64,000 nucleotides of DNA from AP-15 sp963790875 (lineage in GTDB: Bacteria > Pseudomonadota > Alphaproteobacteria > ATCC43930 > CGMCC-115725): the NCBI GenBank assembly GCA_963790875.1, contig CAWBQT010000020.1, forward strand, positions 7,420-71,419, given 5' to 3'. This document shows, piece after piece, positions 16,728-25,402 of the stretch. Numbering within the stretch: the stretch's first letter is position 1; each line of letters begins with the position of its first letter. The position numbers and the translations under genes are program-made. Below the pieces are notes generated by a model that saw only the letters and a list, made by a program, of their open reading frames with translations, made no database searches and was not told the origin of the DNA.

Positions 16728-18140
16728 TCAGGGCCGCGGGTCGATCGGCGTCGCCATCGGGGCCCGTGCCTCGACCGCCTCTGCGGCATCGAGGCACAGG
16801 TCCTCGCGGAACCGGCCGGCGATCAGCTGGACGCCCATCGGGACCCCATCGACGACGCCCGTCGGTACCGAGATTGCCGGAAGCCCGAGGGTGGCCGGCG
16901 GAAATTGCGGTCGCTGCGCCGTGACGAGCCGCGCCACAGCGGCGTCGTCGCTCTGGTCGGCCCCGGCCGGGAACGGCGGCTCGCACGAGACCGGCATCAG
17001 AATGAGCGGGTATGTCTCGAAAAACGCCATCCATGATCGCAGCAGCGTCGCGCGGCGCGCCAGAGCCTTGCCAAAGGCCCCCAGGTCGAGCGCGGGGACC
17101 AGCCCGTCGAAGAAACGGGCCATCCGCCGCACCGCCTTGTCACCGAATTTTTCGATAAGCGGCAGCATGTTGAGCCGCGTCTCGGTGCCGACAATCGCGT
17201 TCCATAATTCAACGGCCGCCATCAAATCCGGCGGTGCCGCCTCTTCGACGACATAGCCGGCATCGGCGAGCCAGCCCGCTGCCTGCCTGACGGCGGCGGC
17301 GACACTGGGCGCGACACCGGCATCGCCGGGGTCACAAACGAGGGCAATCCTGATCGGCTGCTTGGGTGACGGACCTTGCAGCGGCGCGGGCACCCACCAC
17401 GGATCGCGCGGATCGAACCCCGACATGGCCGCCAGTCCTAGGCGCAGATCGCGGACGCGCCGCGCCAGCGGGCCTTGCACCGACATGATCTGCGCGCAGA
17501 GCGGCCGCTCTTCGGGGGCGGTAGCATTGAAGCTCGGGACCCTGCCGAAGCTCGGACGGATGCCCGCGAGCCCGCAAGCATAGGCCGGATAGCGGATCGA
17601 ACCGCCGATATCGTTACCGTGCGCCAGGGCGCCGATGCCGGCCGCCAGCGCCGCCGCGGCGCCGCCGCTCGAACCGCCCGGCGTGACGCCGCCGTCCCAC
17701 GGATTGAGCGTCGCGCCGTGCAGGTCGTTGTCGGTGAACCAGCGCCATGAAAAGGCCGGCGTATTGGTGCGTCCGATGATGATCGCGCCGGCGTTGCGCC
17801 AATTGCTGACGGGCGGGGCATCGGCCTTGGCAATGACCTCGCGAAACGCGACGACGCCGTTCGTCGTGGCGCAGCCCCGCTGATCGGTGTTGACCTTGAT
17901 CGTCACCGGGACGCCGTAGAGCGGCCCCGGCGTTTCGCGGTCGCGCTGCAATGCTGCATCGGCCGCCGCTGCGGCTGCGAGCGCTTCCTCGGCCAGCGTT
18001 TCGACGACGGCATTGATCCTCGGGTTGACCGCGGCGAGGCGATCGAGACAGGCGACCACGGCCTCGCGGGCGGAAATGCCGCGCGTGCGGATCGCCTTCG
18101 CGAGGTCGACGGCGTCCCACGCCCACAGGGGCCCCTGCAT
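16728..18140 (-). CDS. Amidase signature family hydrolase
   Basis: A 470-residue amidase with the Ser-cisSer-Lys triad: K82 in PVTIKVNTD, the cis-Ser in PGGSSGG (155-160) and nucleophile S181 in GNDIGGSIR. Such enzymes hydrolyse amides; the substrate cannot be told, and no GatB or GatC neighbour suggests a tRNA amidotransferase role. ATG 18140 follows AGGAGG by 7 bases and is clearly better than a start 15 codons upstream. It lies 57 bp after the RlmM-like gene on the same strand, so the two may share a transcript. Confidence 0.92.
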   Translation of the reverse strand: MQGPLWAWDAVDLAKAIRTRGISAREAVVACLDRLAAVNPRINAVVETLAEEALAAAAAADAALQRDRETPGPLYGVPVTIKVNTDQRGCATTNGVVAFREVIAKADAPPVSNWRNAGAIIIGRTNTPAFSWRWFTDNDLHGATLNPWDGGVTPGGSSGGAAAALAAGIGALAHGNDIGGSIRYPAYACGLAGIRPSFGRVPSFNATAPEERPLCAQIMSVQGPLARRVRDLRLGLAAMSGFDPRDPWWVPAPLQGPSPKQPIRIALVCDPGDAGVAPSVAAAVRQAAGWLADAGYVVEEAAPPDLMAAVELWNAIVGTETRLNMLPLIEKFGDKAVRRMARFFDGLVPALDLGAFGKALARRATLLRSWMAFFETYPLILMPVSCEPPFPAGADQSDDAAVARLVTAQRPQFPPATLGLPAISVPTGVVDGVPMGVQLIAGRFREDLCLDAAEAVEARAPMATPIDPRP

Positions 18141-18197
18141 CGATATCCTCCTCTTGCCGTCCGATTTGATATCACGGGACGACAAACCCGCCGGATC

Positions 18198-19115
18198 CTA
18201 ATCGAGCTTGATCCAGGTCAACTCATGCTTGTTGTGGTACAGGTGACGGAGCTGCGATCCCGGGATCTCGGCAAAGCGACGTGCCGTCGCGTGGTCGGTC
18301 GCACCCTGAAATTTGATCGTGCAGAGGAACCGCCGGCAGGTGCCGGCGGCAAGCCAGCGCTCGACCAGCGCCAAGAGCCGGGGCGGATAGCAGGCAATGT
18401 CGGAGAACAGCCAGTCGACCGGCCCGAATGCCGGCGGGTCGAGCGCAAAGGCGCTCGAGAAGCGATGCTCGAGACGCGGCAATCTTGCGATCGCAGGCGC
18501 CAGCGGGGCCCTGTCGACGCTGATCACCTTGGCGCCGGTCCGCTGCAACGCCCAGCTCCAACCGCCGGGGCTCGAGCCGAGATCGACACAGACTTCGCCG
18601 GGTTGCGGGGCAATGCCGAGGAGGGTCAGCGCTTCCCACAATTTGAGGTAGGCACGGCTCGGCGGCCCGGTGCGGTCTTCGACAAAATGGATTTCGCCGT
18701 GCGGAAACGGGCTCGTGCACTGCGGCGCGGCCAGCAGGGTCTCGCCATCGAGCAGGGTCCACGAGCCGAGAGGTGCGGTCGGCGCCGGTGCGCCGAAGAC
18801 CCGCGGCCGAACCGAAACCTTCGGCAGCTGCTCCTGGATCAAGCGGGCGCGACGGTGGAGGTGCGGCGCATAGACCGCCCAGTTGCGCTGGATCGCGCGC
18901 AGTTTTGCTGCTGCATCCGAGATCGAAGCAACGGGAATGGGCTGCGGATCGAGCCAGATATTGGCCGCCCACGCCGCCGGCCGCGGCGGCCCCGGCGCGA
19001 TCAGCAACCGGCCATGGACGCGCTCGGCCCCGCCCAATTCTTCGTCGAGTTCGTCGAGAAAACCCTCGGCGGCGAGATAGCCGGTGCGGGTGGAGGACGG
19101 CGATGGGGAGATCAC
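18198..19115 (-). CDS. RlmM-like FtsJ-fold rRNA 2'-O-methyltransferase
   Basis: A 305-residue SAM-dependent methyltransferase with the FtsJ-type motif I CVDLGSSPGGWSW (176-188) and a K-D-K-E tetrad at K158, D239, K268 and E298. RlmM methylates the 2'-OH of C2498 in 23S rRNA. The N-terminal 110 residues are the variable THUMP-like part, shorter than in E. coli RlmM (366 residues). The start is a GTG at 19115. It is divergent from the small protein gene at 19197. Rlm substrate specificity is inferred from the family. Confidence 0.82.
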   Translation of the reverse strand: MISPSPSSTRTGYLAAEGFLDELDEELGGAERVHGRLLIAPGPPRPAAWAANIWLDPQPIPVASISDAAAKLRAIQRNWAVYAPHLHRRARLIQEQLPKVSVRPRVFGAPAPTAPLGSWTLLDGETLLAAPQCTSPFPHGEIHFVEDRTGPPSRAYLKLWEALTLLGIAPQPGEVCVDLGSSPGGWSWALQRTGAKVISVDRAPLAPAIARLPRLEHRFSSAFALDPPAFGPVDWLFSDIACYPPRLLALVERWLAAGTCRRFLCTIKFQGATDHATARRFAEIPGSQLRHLYHNKHELTWIKLD

Positions 19116-19196
19116 GTTTACGGCATGCCGGGGCCGCTCGGAAAAAGTACCGAGGCCGTGAAGTGTTGCTTGCCAAAATTAACGAATCGCCGTTCG

Positions 19197-19601
19197 ATGT
19201 CGCACATTGACGATCGTTCGGAGCCAATCTTGTTCAGCCGGCGGCAACAACCCTATCCACAGGGCGATGAGCGCGAGCGGGTCGCCAGAGCACGGCAGGC
19301 GGCGGAAGCGCTGTTTGCGTCGAAACCGGCGGCCGACGAGCCAACCGTGCCGGAAGATCCGGCGCCGGCCGTCCAAGCGGTCCGCAAGCCGCGCGTGCTC
19401 TCGATCGTCCCGCCGCCCCCGGTGCGTGAGCAGCATCCAGCGGCGCCGGCGCGGCGGACCCGGCGGATATCGCGCGGCATCCCTCGGTCGCAACATGCCC
19501 GCATTCGCACCTGGGTCGAGTACGGCATGACGGCTTCTGAAGTCGCCGAGGTCTACGGGACGGCGGTCGGCGAGATTGAGCGGATCCTCGGCGCCGCCTG
19601 A
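19197..19601 (+). CDS. Small protein with C-terminal helix-turn-helix-like segment
   Basis: A 134-residue protein with a charged N-terminus, a Pro/Ala-rich linker (about 50-95) and a C-terminal stretch, RIRTWVEYGMTASEVAEVYG, with the spacing of a helix-turn-helix of the resolvase/sigma type. It may be a small DNA-binding protein. I do not recognise a named family. The ATG at 19197 lies about 80 bases from the divergent RlmM-like start. Its 3' end overlaps the HAD gene by 26 bases. Confidence 0.6.
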   Translation: MSHIDDRSEPILFSRRQQPYPQGDERERVARARQAAEALFASKPAADEPTVPEDPAPAVQAVRKPRVLSIVPPPPVREQHPAAPARRTRRISRGIPRSQHARIRTWVEYGMTASEVAEVYGTAVGEIERILGAA

Positions 19602-20247
19602 GGGCGCGCCAAATCCGACGGCAACTGCGCCGCCCGGAACCCTTCGCGATGTCGTGATCTTCGATCTCGGCGGCGTGTTGATTGATTGGGATCCGAGGCA
19701 TCTCTATCGCCACCTGTTCCGCGGGGACGAGGCGGCGATGGAGGACTTCCTGAACAATGTTTGTACCGCCGACTGGAACCGACAACAGGATGCGGGGCGT
19801 CGCTGTGGCGACGCTGCCCGCCTCTTGAAGGGGCGGCATCCCGATAAGGCCGAACTCATCGACGCCTATTATGCGCGTTTCGACGAGATGATGGCCGGGC
19901 CGATCGCCGGCAGCGTAGAAATTCTCGCCGAATTGCATAGCCGCGGAACCCCGCTTTACGGCCTGAGCAATTTCTCGGCCGAGACCTATCCGCTCGCGGT
20001 ACGACGGTTCGAATTTATTCGGCTGTTGCGGAGCGTCGTCGTTTCCGGAGAGGTGAACGCGATCAAGCCGCACCCGCAGATCTACCGGATCCTGTTCGAA
20101 CGGTGCGGCATCGATCGGCACCGCGCGGTCTTCATCGACGATGCCCCGGCGAATGTCGAAACGGCCCGACAATTGGGCTTGCACGGGATACTTTTTGCCG
20201 GACCCGATGCGTTGCGCCAGGAACTGGCGACATTGCGGTTGCTCTGA
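19576..20247 (+). CDS. HAD-superfamily hydrolase (YihX-like)
   Basis: A HAD phosphatase-like protein of 223 residues with motif I IFDLGGVLIDWD (residues 28-39), motif II LSNFS, the motif III lysine in IKPHPQIY and motif IV FIDDAPANVETA. YihX-type relatives dephosphorylate sugar phosphates such as glucose-1-phosphate. The start is uncertain: TTG 19576 is the only plausible upstream codon in frame, overlapping the preceding gene by 26 bases. The substrate is unknown; glgP, which makes glucose-1-phosphate, is present 19 kb away but not linked. Confidence 0.85.
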   Translation: MSGSSAPPEGAPNPTATAPPGTLRDVVIFDLGGVLIDWDPRHLYRHLFRGDEAAMEDFLNNVCTADWNRQQDAGRRCGDAARLLKGRHPDKAELIDAYYARFDEMMAGPIAGSVEILAELHSRGTPLYGLSNFSAETYPLAVRRFEFIRLLRSVVVSGEVNAIKPHPQIYRILFERCGIDRHRAVFIDDAPANVETARQLGLHGILFAGPDALRQELATLRLL

Positions 20248-20556
20248 GCGCACGTCTCGAAAGCCCGGATGATTTGATCCGCGGCGCCGCCGTTCTCCGC
20301 CGTGCGGCCCCTCACCCCAGCCCCTCTACCCGCGAGCGGGAAGCCCTCTCGGTGCGCGCATGCGTGCGCTTGTCGGGTGGCGCATCGGAGATGCGCCAGG
20401 GGACCGACGATAGCGGGCGGGTGAGGGAAAAGTGTAGCGGAAAGCAAAGATCCGTACCGTCCGATCCTGCAAGGATGGTTTGCGTCTGGCGCGGGGATTC
20501 TGGGCTTGCGAATCGGTCGCAACTGCCGCGTTATCGCGAATGCGTCGCATTAAAAA
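20248..20556. other. Intergenic stretch with a dispersed GC palindrome remnant
   Basis: No gene is seen. At 20308-20352 it carries CCCTCACC and ACCCGCGAGCGGGAAG, a partial copy of the CCCTCTCCCCGC/GCGGGGAGAGGG repeat class seen complete at 38733-38758. A short inverted repeat, GGCGCATCGGAGATGCGCC (20381-20399), lies nearby. Confidence 0.5.
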
Positions 20557-22095
20557 GTGGCAAATCGGATGCTCGCACATAGGAGAGGCTGCTCACAGGG
20601 CGGGCTTTTGGCGCGCCGCGTCCCGCCGCGTCGAGCATGTCTCGCCGGCCTGGCGACGACCATTTCGGTCTGCGTGACTGCCGGTTTCGCGACTGCGGAC
20701 CCGCCGCCCTTGCTCGTCCCGGGAGGAGCGGTAAGCCCCGCGCCCGGCCCATCCGAAGGGGGCGCCGAAGCCGGCCCGTTGGGGTTTTTGGCGAGCGAGC
20801 CGCGCAGCAGCAATCTGCTCGGCGACGTCTGGGGTTTGCGACCCCTCTTGAGCCGATACGGCCTCTCGCTCGCCCTGTCGGAAACCAGCGAGGTCCTCGG
20901 CAATTTGACCGGCGGCGTCAAAGAGGGCTTCGCCTATGACGGGCTGACGCAGATGGCACTGCAACTCGATACGCAGCAGGCCTTCGGCTGGTATGGCGGC
21001 ACCTTTCGCGCCAGTGCGTTGCAGATTCACGGCCGCAATCTGAGTGAGGAGAACCTGTCCACGTTGCAGACCGCGAGCGGCATCGAGGCCGATCCCGGCG
21101 CCCGCCTCTGGGAACTCTGGTATCAGCAGAAATTTCTCGACGAAGATCGGGCCGATGTAAAAATCGGCCAGCAGAGCCTCGATCAGGAATTCATCGTCAG
21201 CCAGAACGCACTGGTCTTTGTCAATACGATGTTCGGCTGGCCGATGGTGCCTTCGGCCGATCTGCCGGGCGGCGGCCCGGCCTATCCGCTGTCGGCCCTG
21301 GGCGTGCGACTGCGCGCCCGACCGACCGACTCGCTGACCTTGTTGACCGGCGTCTTCAACGGCAGCCCGGTCTTGACCAATCCGAGTATGCTCGACCCGC
21401 AACAGCAAAACGCCTCGGGGACGAGCTTTCCGCTGAACGGCGGCGCGCTCGTCATCGGCGAGTTGCAATACGCCTATCCAGCGCTCGGCGCGATGGTCAC
21501 TTCGGCGCAGGAGCACGTATATCCGGGCACGGTCAAGCTCGGCTTCTGGTATGACAGCGAAGCATTCGACGACCTGGAATTCGACAATATGGGGCTGTCG
21601 CTCGCCAGCCCGGCGAGCAACGCCATGCCGCTCTTGCATCACGGCGACTACAGCTTTTACGGGGTGCTCGATCAGACCGTCTGGCAGTCGGCCGAGGGAA
21701 GCACCTTGAATTTCTTCACGCGGGCGATGGGCACGCCGCAGGGCGACCGGAACCTCGTCGTCTTCAGCATGAATGCCGGGCTGACCCTGCATGCGCCGCT
21801 GCCGAGCCGCGCCGACGATACTGTCGGCCTGGCTATGGAATATGCCCGGGTCAGCGGCTCGGAAGCGGCCTTCGACCAGGCGCCGCAATTCTACACCGGA
21901 GCCCTCACGCCGGCGCGCACCGGCGAGACCGTGTTCGAGCTCACCTATCAATACCAATTGACCCCGGCCGTCCAGCTGCAGCCGGATTTTCAGTATGTGT
22001 TCAACCCGGGCGGCGGCCTCGCCAACCCGAACAACCCCAACCAGCCGATCAAGAACGAAGCCGTCGTCGGCGTGCGGGCGACGCTGACCTTCTGA
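20557..22095 (+). CDS. Carbohydrate porin, OprB family
   Basis: A 512-residue outer-membrane beta-barrel protein. After an N-terminal signal region (about 25-48) comes the OprB-type opening (NLLGDVWGLRPLLSRYGLSL), alternating amphipathic strands and a C-terminal Phe (VRATLTF), typical of barrel proteins assembled by BamA. The insert with ELWYQQKFLDEDRADVKIGQ is characteristic of the family. OprB porins let sugars or other small solutes cross the outer membrane. GTG 20557 or ATG 20569 could start it. The next gene follows after 130 bases. Confidence 0.88.
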   Translation: MANRMLAHRRGCSQGGLLARRVPPRRACLAGLATTISVCVTAGFATADPPPLLVPGGAVSPAPGPSEGGAEAGPLGFLASEPRSSNLLGDVWGLRPLLSRYGLSLALSETSEVLGNLTGGVKEGFAYDGLTQMALQLDTQQAFGWYGGTFRASALQIHGRNLSEENLSTLQTASGIEADPGARLWELWYQQKFLDEDRADVKIGQQSLDQEFIVSQNALVFVNTMFGWPMVPSADLPGGGPAYPLSALGVRLRARPTDSLTLLTGVFNGSPVLTNPSMLDPQQQNASGTSFPLNGGALVIGELQYAYPALGAMVTSAQEHVYPGTVKLGFWYDSEAFDDLEFDNMGLSLASPASNAMPLLHHGDYSFYGVLDQTVWQSAEGSTLNFFTRAMGTPQGDRNLVVFSMNAGLTLHAPLPSRADDTVGLAMEYARVSGSEAAFDQAPQFYTGALTPARTGETVFELTYQYQLTPAVQLQPDFQYVFNPGGGLANPNNPNQPIKNEAVVGVRATLTF

Positions 22096-22151
22096 ACGGC
22101 GGTCTGCCATGCACGGTGCGCCGGGCTGGGATCCTTGACGGTGGCGCGGGT

Positions 22152-22179
22152 TTGACGTATTCGGATTGCGACTTATTCG
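22152..22179 (+). promoter_or_regulatory. Promoter candidate upstream of the beta-propeller gene
   Basis: TTGACG (22152-22157) and TATTCG (22174-22179), 16 bases apart, about 46 bases before the next ATG. The -10 part is weak. Found by eye. Confidence 0.25.
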
Positions 22180-22225
22180 CATCGCCAGGCGAGAGAGAAA
22201 CTGCTCGCTTTAAGGAGCCGGTCGT

Positions 22226-23413
22226 ATGGGGTCTCGTATTCCGGGCAATTTGCGCTACAGCGCCGCCGTCGCACTCTTTGCCATCGCGCTGTGGCCGGTC
22301 GGTCGGTTGTGGGCCGCCGAGGCGCCGGGTCTGCTTGGCACGATCCACCGCCATATCACCGAGACGACGACGGTGACGGACAACGGAGACCTCAATCCCT
22401 ATGCGGTCGTCGTCGCTCCGGTCTCCGCCGGGGCAATACAAAAGGATGACGTTCTCGTCGACAATTTCAATGATGTGTCCAATCTGCAGGGCAAGGGCAC
22501 GACGATCATCCGCTACGATCCGGTCAACCGAAAGGCGGCGCTGTTTGCCAAGCTGCCGCAAAATCTTGAGCAGTGTCCGGGCGGTGTCGGGCTGACGACG
22601 GCAATGACGATGCTGAAGAGCGGCTGGATCATCGTCGGCAGCACGCCGAGCACCGATGGCACGACGGCCACCAAAGGCAATGGCTGCCTTTTGGTGCTCG
22701 ACGCCAGCGGCAAACTCGCCGCGGTCTGGACCGGGCCGAACATCAACGACCCGTGGGGCAACGTTGCCGCCGTCGACAACGGAACAACCGCCACGCTGTT
22801 TGTCAGCATGGCGGGTTTCGGCGTCCCCGGCCCGCTGGTGCATGATGCATCGGGAGCTTCGGTGATCGTCAACAAGGCGACCGTGGTGCGGTTCACGCTC
22901 AAGATCCCGCCGGGCCAGCCGCCGCAGATTGCGAGCCAGACGATCGTCGCCAACGGCTTTGGTCAGCAGGCGGACAAGGATGTCTTCCTGATTGGTCCGA
23001 CCGGCTTGGCGCTCGGCCCGGACGGGACATTGCCCAATGGAACGTTGCGCAATGGGACATTGTACGTGTCGGACGCGCTCGGCAACAGGATCGCGGCGAT
23101 TGCTGAGGCGATGACGCGTGCGACCAGTGCCGGCACCGGTCGCACGGTGACCGAGAATGGTCTGTTGAAGCGGCCATTGGCTCTGGTCATGACACCCGAT
23201 GGTCACCTCTTGACCTGCAATGCGCAAAACGGGCAGGTCGTCGAGATCGATCCGGCCACCGGCAAGCAGCTCTACGCGCAGTGGATCGATACCAATCAGG
23301 CGCAGTCGCCGCCGGGCAATGGCGATCTGTTCGGGCTGGCGCTGACGCCGGACGGCAAGGGGTTCTATTACGTCGAAGACGACGTGAACACGCTGGTCGA
23401 GGCGACGCGATGA
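22226..23413 (+). CDS. Exported beta-propeller (NHL/SMP-30-like) protein
   Basis: A 395-residue secreted protein: signal peptide in residues 1-31, then repeated YVSD/LVLDASGKLAAVW/VVEIDPATGK blades typical of NHL- or SMP-30-like beta-propellers. No catalytic residues can be fixed; it may be a binding or lactonase-like propeller in the periplasm. AAGGAG precedes the ATG. A local duplication at about 23022-23060 encodes TLPNGTLRNGTLY. The stop overlaps the ATG of the Dyp peroxidase gene (ATGA), so the two are translationally coupled. Confidence 0.82.
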   Translation: MGSRIPGNLRYSAAVALFAIALWPVGRLWAAEAPGLLGTIHRHITETTTVTDNGDLNPYAVVVAPVSAGAIQKDDVLVDNFNDVSNLQGKGTTIIRYDPVNRKAALFAKLPQNLEQCPGGVGLTTAMTMLKSGWIIVGSTPSTDGTTATKGNGCLLVLDASGKLAAVWTGPNINDPWGNVAAVDNGTTATLFVSMAGFGVPGPLVHDASGASVIVNKATVVRFTLKIPPGQPPQIASQTIVANGFGQQADKDVFLIGPTGLALGPDGTLPNGTLRNGTLYVSDALGNRIAAIAEAMTRATSAGTGRTVTENGLLKRPLALVMTPDGHLLTCNAQNGQVVEIDPATGKQLYAQWIDTNQAQSPPGNGDLFGLALTPDGKGFYYVEDDVNTLVEATR

Positions 23414-24714
23414 GCGGGTCGGACCGGACGGGGCTGCGCCCGAGCCGGCGCGGCCTCGTTCGCGCCGCGGCCGGGCTCGCGGCGGCGGCGTCTGCCGGTC
23501 TCGGCGCGACGACGGTCGCCGAAGCCGTCGTCGAGGGAGAAAAGCGTGCGGCCGAGCCCGGCGCCGCCGCCGTCGAGCCGTTTTGGGGCGAGCATCAGGG
23601 CGGGATCGCGACAGCGTCGCAGGACCACAGCTATTTTGCCGCCTTCGACCTTCCGGCCGCGAAGCGCGACGAGGTGGTCCGGATGTTGCGGGCCTGGACC
23701 GACGCGGCAGGCCGCATGACGGCCGGCCGGTCGGCGGCGCCGATCGGGCAGAATGCGACGATCCCGGGCCCGGACACCGGCGAAGCGCTCGGTTTGTCCC
23801 CGGCGCGTCTGACCTTGACCTTCGGGTTCGGCGCCGGCCTCTTCATCAAGGATGGCAATGACCGCTTTGGCCTGGCGGCGCAGCGGCCGGCGGCGCTCGT
23901 CGATCTGCCGCGGTTCAACGGCGATCAGCTGATCCCGGCGCGGTCCGGCGGCGACTTGTCGGTCCAGGCCTGCGCCGACGATCCGCAGGTCGCGTTTCAC
24001 GCGGTTCGCCAACTGGCGCGGCTCGCCTACGGCACCGCCGAGGTGCGCTGGGCGCAGACCGGCTTTCTCGCCGGCTTTCCGAAGAAGGAGACACCGCGCA
24101 ATCTGATGGGTTTCAAGGACGGCACGGTCAATCCGTCTGCCGCCGACCGGCGCGCGATGGCGCAATTCGTTTGGGTCGGGGAAGAGGGACCGGTCTGGTT
24201 GCGCGGCGGCAGCTATGTCGTGGTGCGGCGGATCCGCATCGCCCTCGAGCATTGGGATCGGATGAACGTCGCCTTTCAGGAGCAGACCTTCGGGCGACGC
24301 AAATATTCGGGCGCACCGATCGGCGGCAAGGACGAGTCCGACCCGCTCGATCTCGCGGCAAACGGACCGGACGGCAACCCGATCATTCCGCAGAGCGCGC
24401 ATGTTCGCCTCGCCGCCGCGGCGACGAACGACGGCGTGCAAATTCTCCGCCGGCCCTATTCCTACAATGACGGGGTCGATTTCACGGCCGAGCGCTGGCC
24501 GCCGTGGCGCCAGGGCATGGAATACGACGCCGGATTGTTCTTTGTCTGCTACCAGCGCGATCCGCGGACCGGCTTCATCAAGATCTTCGATAAGATGTCG
24601 AAATACGACATGCTGAACCAATTCGTCACGCACACCGGCGGCGGCCTCTTCGCCTGTCCCGGTGGGATTGCCGAGGGCGAATTCATTGGCGAGCGCCTGT
24701 TCGACCACGCGTGA
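23410..24714 (+). CDS. Tat-exported Dyp-type heme peroxidase (EfeB-like)
   Basis: A 434-residue Dyp-type peroxidase. The N-terminus has a twin-arginine signal (PSRRGLVRAAAG, R13-R14). The family GxxDG motif is GFKDG (234-238) with the catalytic D237; the heme-ligand His is H331 in SAHVRLAA, and the distal Arg is in ILRRPYSYNDG. EfeB-type enzymes act in the periplasm on heme or dye substrates, some on lignin model compounds. No efeU or efeO neighbour is present, so a classical EfeUOB iron system is not supported here. It is coupled to the propeller gene. Confidence 0.92.
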   Translation: MSGSDRTGLRPSRRGLVRAAAGLAAAASAGLGATTVAEAVVEGEKRAAEPGAAAVEPFWGEHQGGIATASQDHSYFAAFDLPAAKRDEVVRMLRAWTDAAGRMTAGRSAAPIGQNATIPGPDTGEALGLSPARLTLTFGFGAGLFIKDGNDRFGLAAQRPAALVDLPRFNGDQLIPARSGGDLSVQACADDPQVAFHAVRQLARLAYGTAEVRWAQTGFLAGFPKKETPRNLMGFKDGTVNPSAADRRAMAQFVWVGEEGPVWLRGGSYVVVRRIRIALEHWDRMNVAFQEQTFGRRKYSGAPIGGKDESDPLDLAANGPDGNPIIPQSAHVRLAAAATNDGVQILRRPYSYNDGVDFTAERWPPWRQGMEYDAGLFFVCYQRDPRTGFIKIFDKMSKYDMLNQFVTHTGGGLFACPGGIAEGEFIGERLFDHA

Positions 24715-24788
24715 GCGGTTGTGTGGCTGTGAATGTATCCCGAATCCGCCCAATCTTGTCTGTCGCCCCGGCCCATCCCCCGCCTTCC

Positions 24789-24808
24789 GAGGCTGTACTC
24801 CAATCCCG
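24789..24808 (+). repeat. Solo copy of the IS1182-like terminal repeat
   Basis: GAGGCTGTACTCCAATCCCG differs from the left terminal repeat core (14802-14821) at one position. No partner repeat or transposase is found nearby, so it looks like a relic or a solo end. Confidence 0.75.
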
Positions 24809-24833
24809 AGGGAACTAGATCAACGCACCGCCT

Positions 24834-24936
24834 CCTTCGAGGCCTCACCGCGCGCAGCACCTCAGGATGATGTATTCCTTAACTCTATCAGAGGCTTAGT
24901 TCATGCTGAGGGCGCCCGCAGGGCGCACCTCGAAGC
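24834..24936. repeat. Imperfect inverted repeat, intergenic palindrome class
   Basis: The left arm 24834-24870 (CCTTCGAGGC...CTCAGGATGA) pairs imperfectly with the right arm 24901-24936 (TCATGCTGAG...CACCTCGAAGC) around about 30 bases. Similar CTTCGAG/CTCAGGATGA palindromes are common in alphaproteobacterial intergenic DNA. Confidence 0.6.
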
Positions 24937-25338
24937 ACGCACGATGCCGTTGCGGGCTCACCTTGCGAACTTCAGCCAATTTTCTGACAGCCTCCTTCGC
25001 GGGGGGACAGACTTGTCCGCGCGCCGCGCGGCCCGAGGATAAACTCCGGATGGGACCCATCGTTCCGTGGCTCGGGCAGTGATCGTTTCGTAAATGTTCG
25101 CCTTTATTAGGGGATCCGGAGCGGCGGAAAAATGGGTCCCCACTTTCGTCAGGAAGACAATGGGAGAATTTCCCGATTTCTTTCACTGCTCCCGGGGGCG
25201 CGAGGTCTTGCTTGGGCAAACTGTGACGGTCGCCTCCAACGGAACGGTTTTCTGATGGCTGCCACGCAGTCCCGCGACGCCGATTGCCGGTATTGACCGC
25301 AATGCCCTGCTGCAAGATTGAGCCGATGACACCATCCA

Positions 25339-25367
25339 TTGACTCGAATTGTTAAAATTTGTACTCT
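25339..25367 (+). promoter_or_regulatory. Sigma-70-like promoter of the oxidase operon
   Basis: TTGACT (25339-25344) and TACTCT (25362-25367) with a 17-base AT-rich spacer, 35 bases before the ATG at 25403. This is the best promoter match I found in the window. Confidence 0.45.
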
Positions 25368-25402
25368 GCAAAGCGCTCCTTCTTTTGCCAGGGCGTCGAA
25401 TC

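Larger units (their letters stand above)
24715..25402. other. Intergenic stretch holding IS-end remnant and an inverted repeat
   Basis: No supported gene in 688 bases. It contains a solo copy of the IS end motif, an imperfect inverted repeat of the intergenic class and a promoter-like pair for the multicopper oxidase gene; these are listed separately. About 24990-25330 has no recognised content. Confidence 0.5.

Noticed and set aside
22049..23227. A 392-codon minus frame opposite the beta-propeller gene
   Set aside because: The plus-strand gene has a signal peptide, a strong ribosome site and propeller repeats; the minus frame has none of these.
23410..24714. Part of an EfeUOB iron uptake operon
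   Set aside because: Only the Dyp peroxidase is present; no permease EfeU or EfeO-like gene is adjacent.
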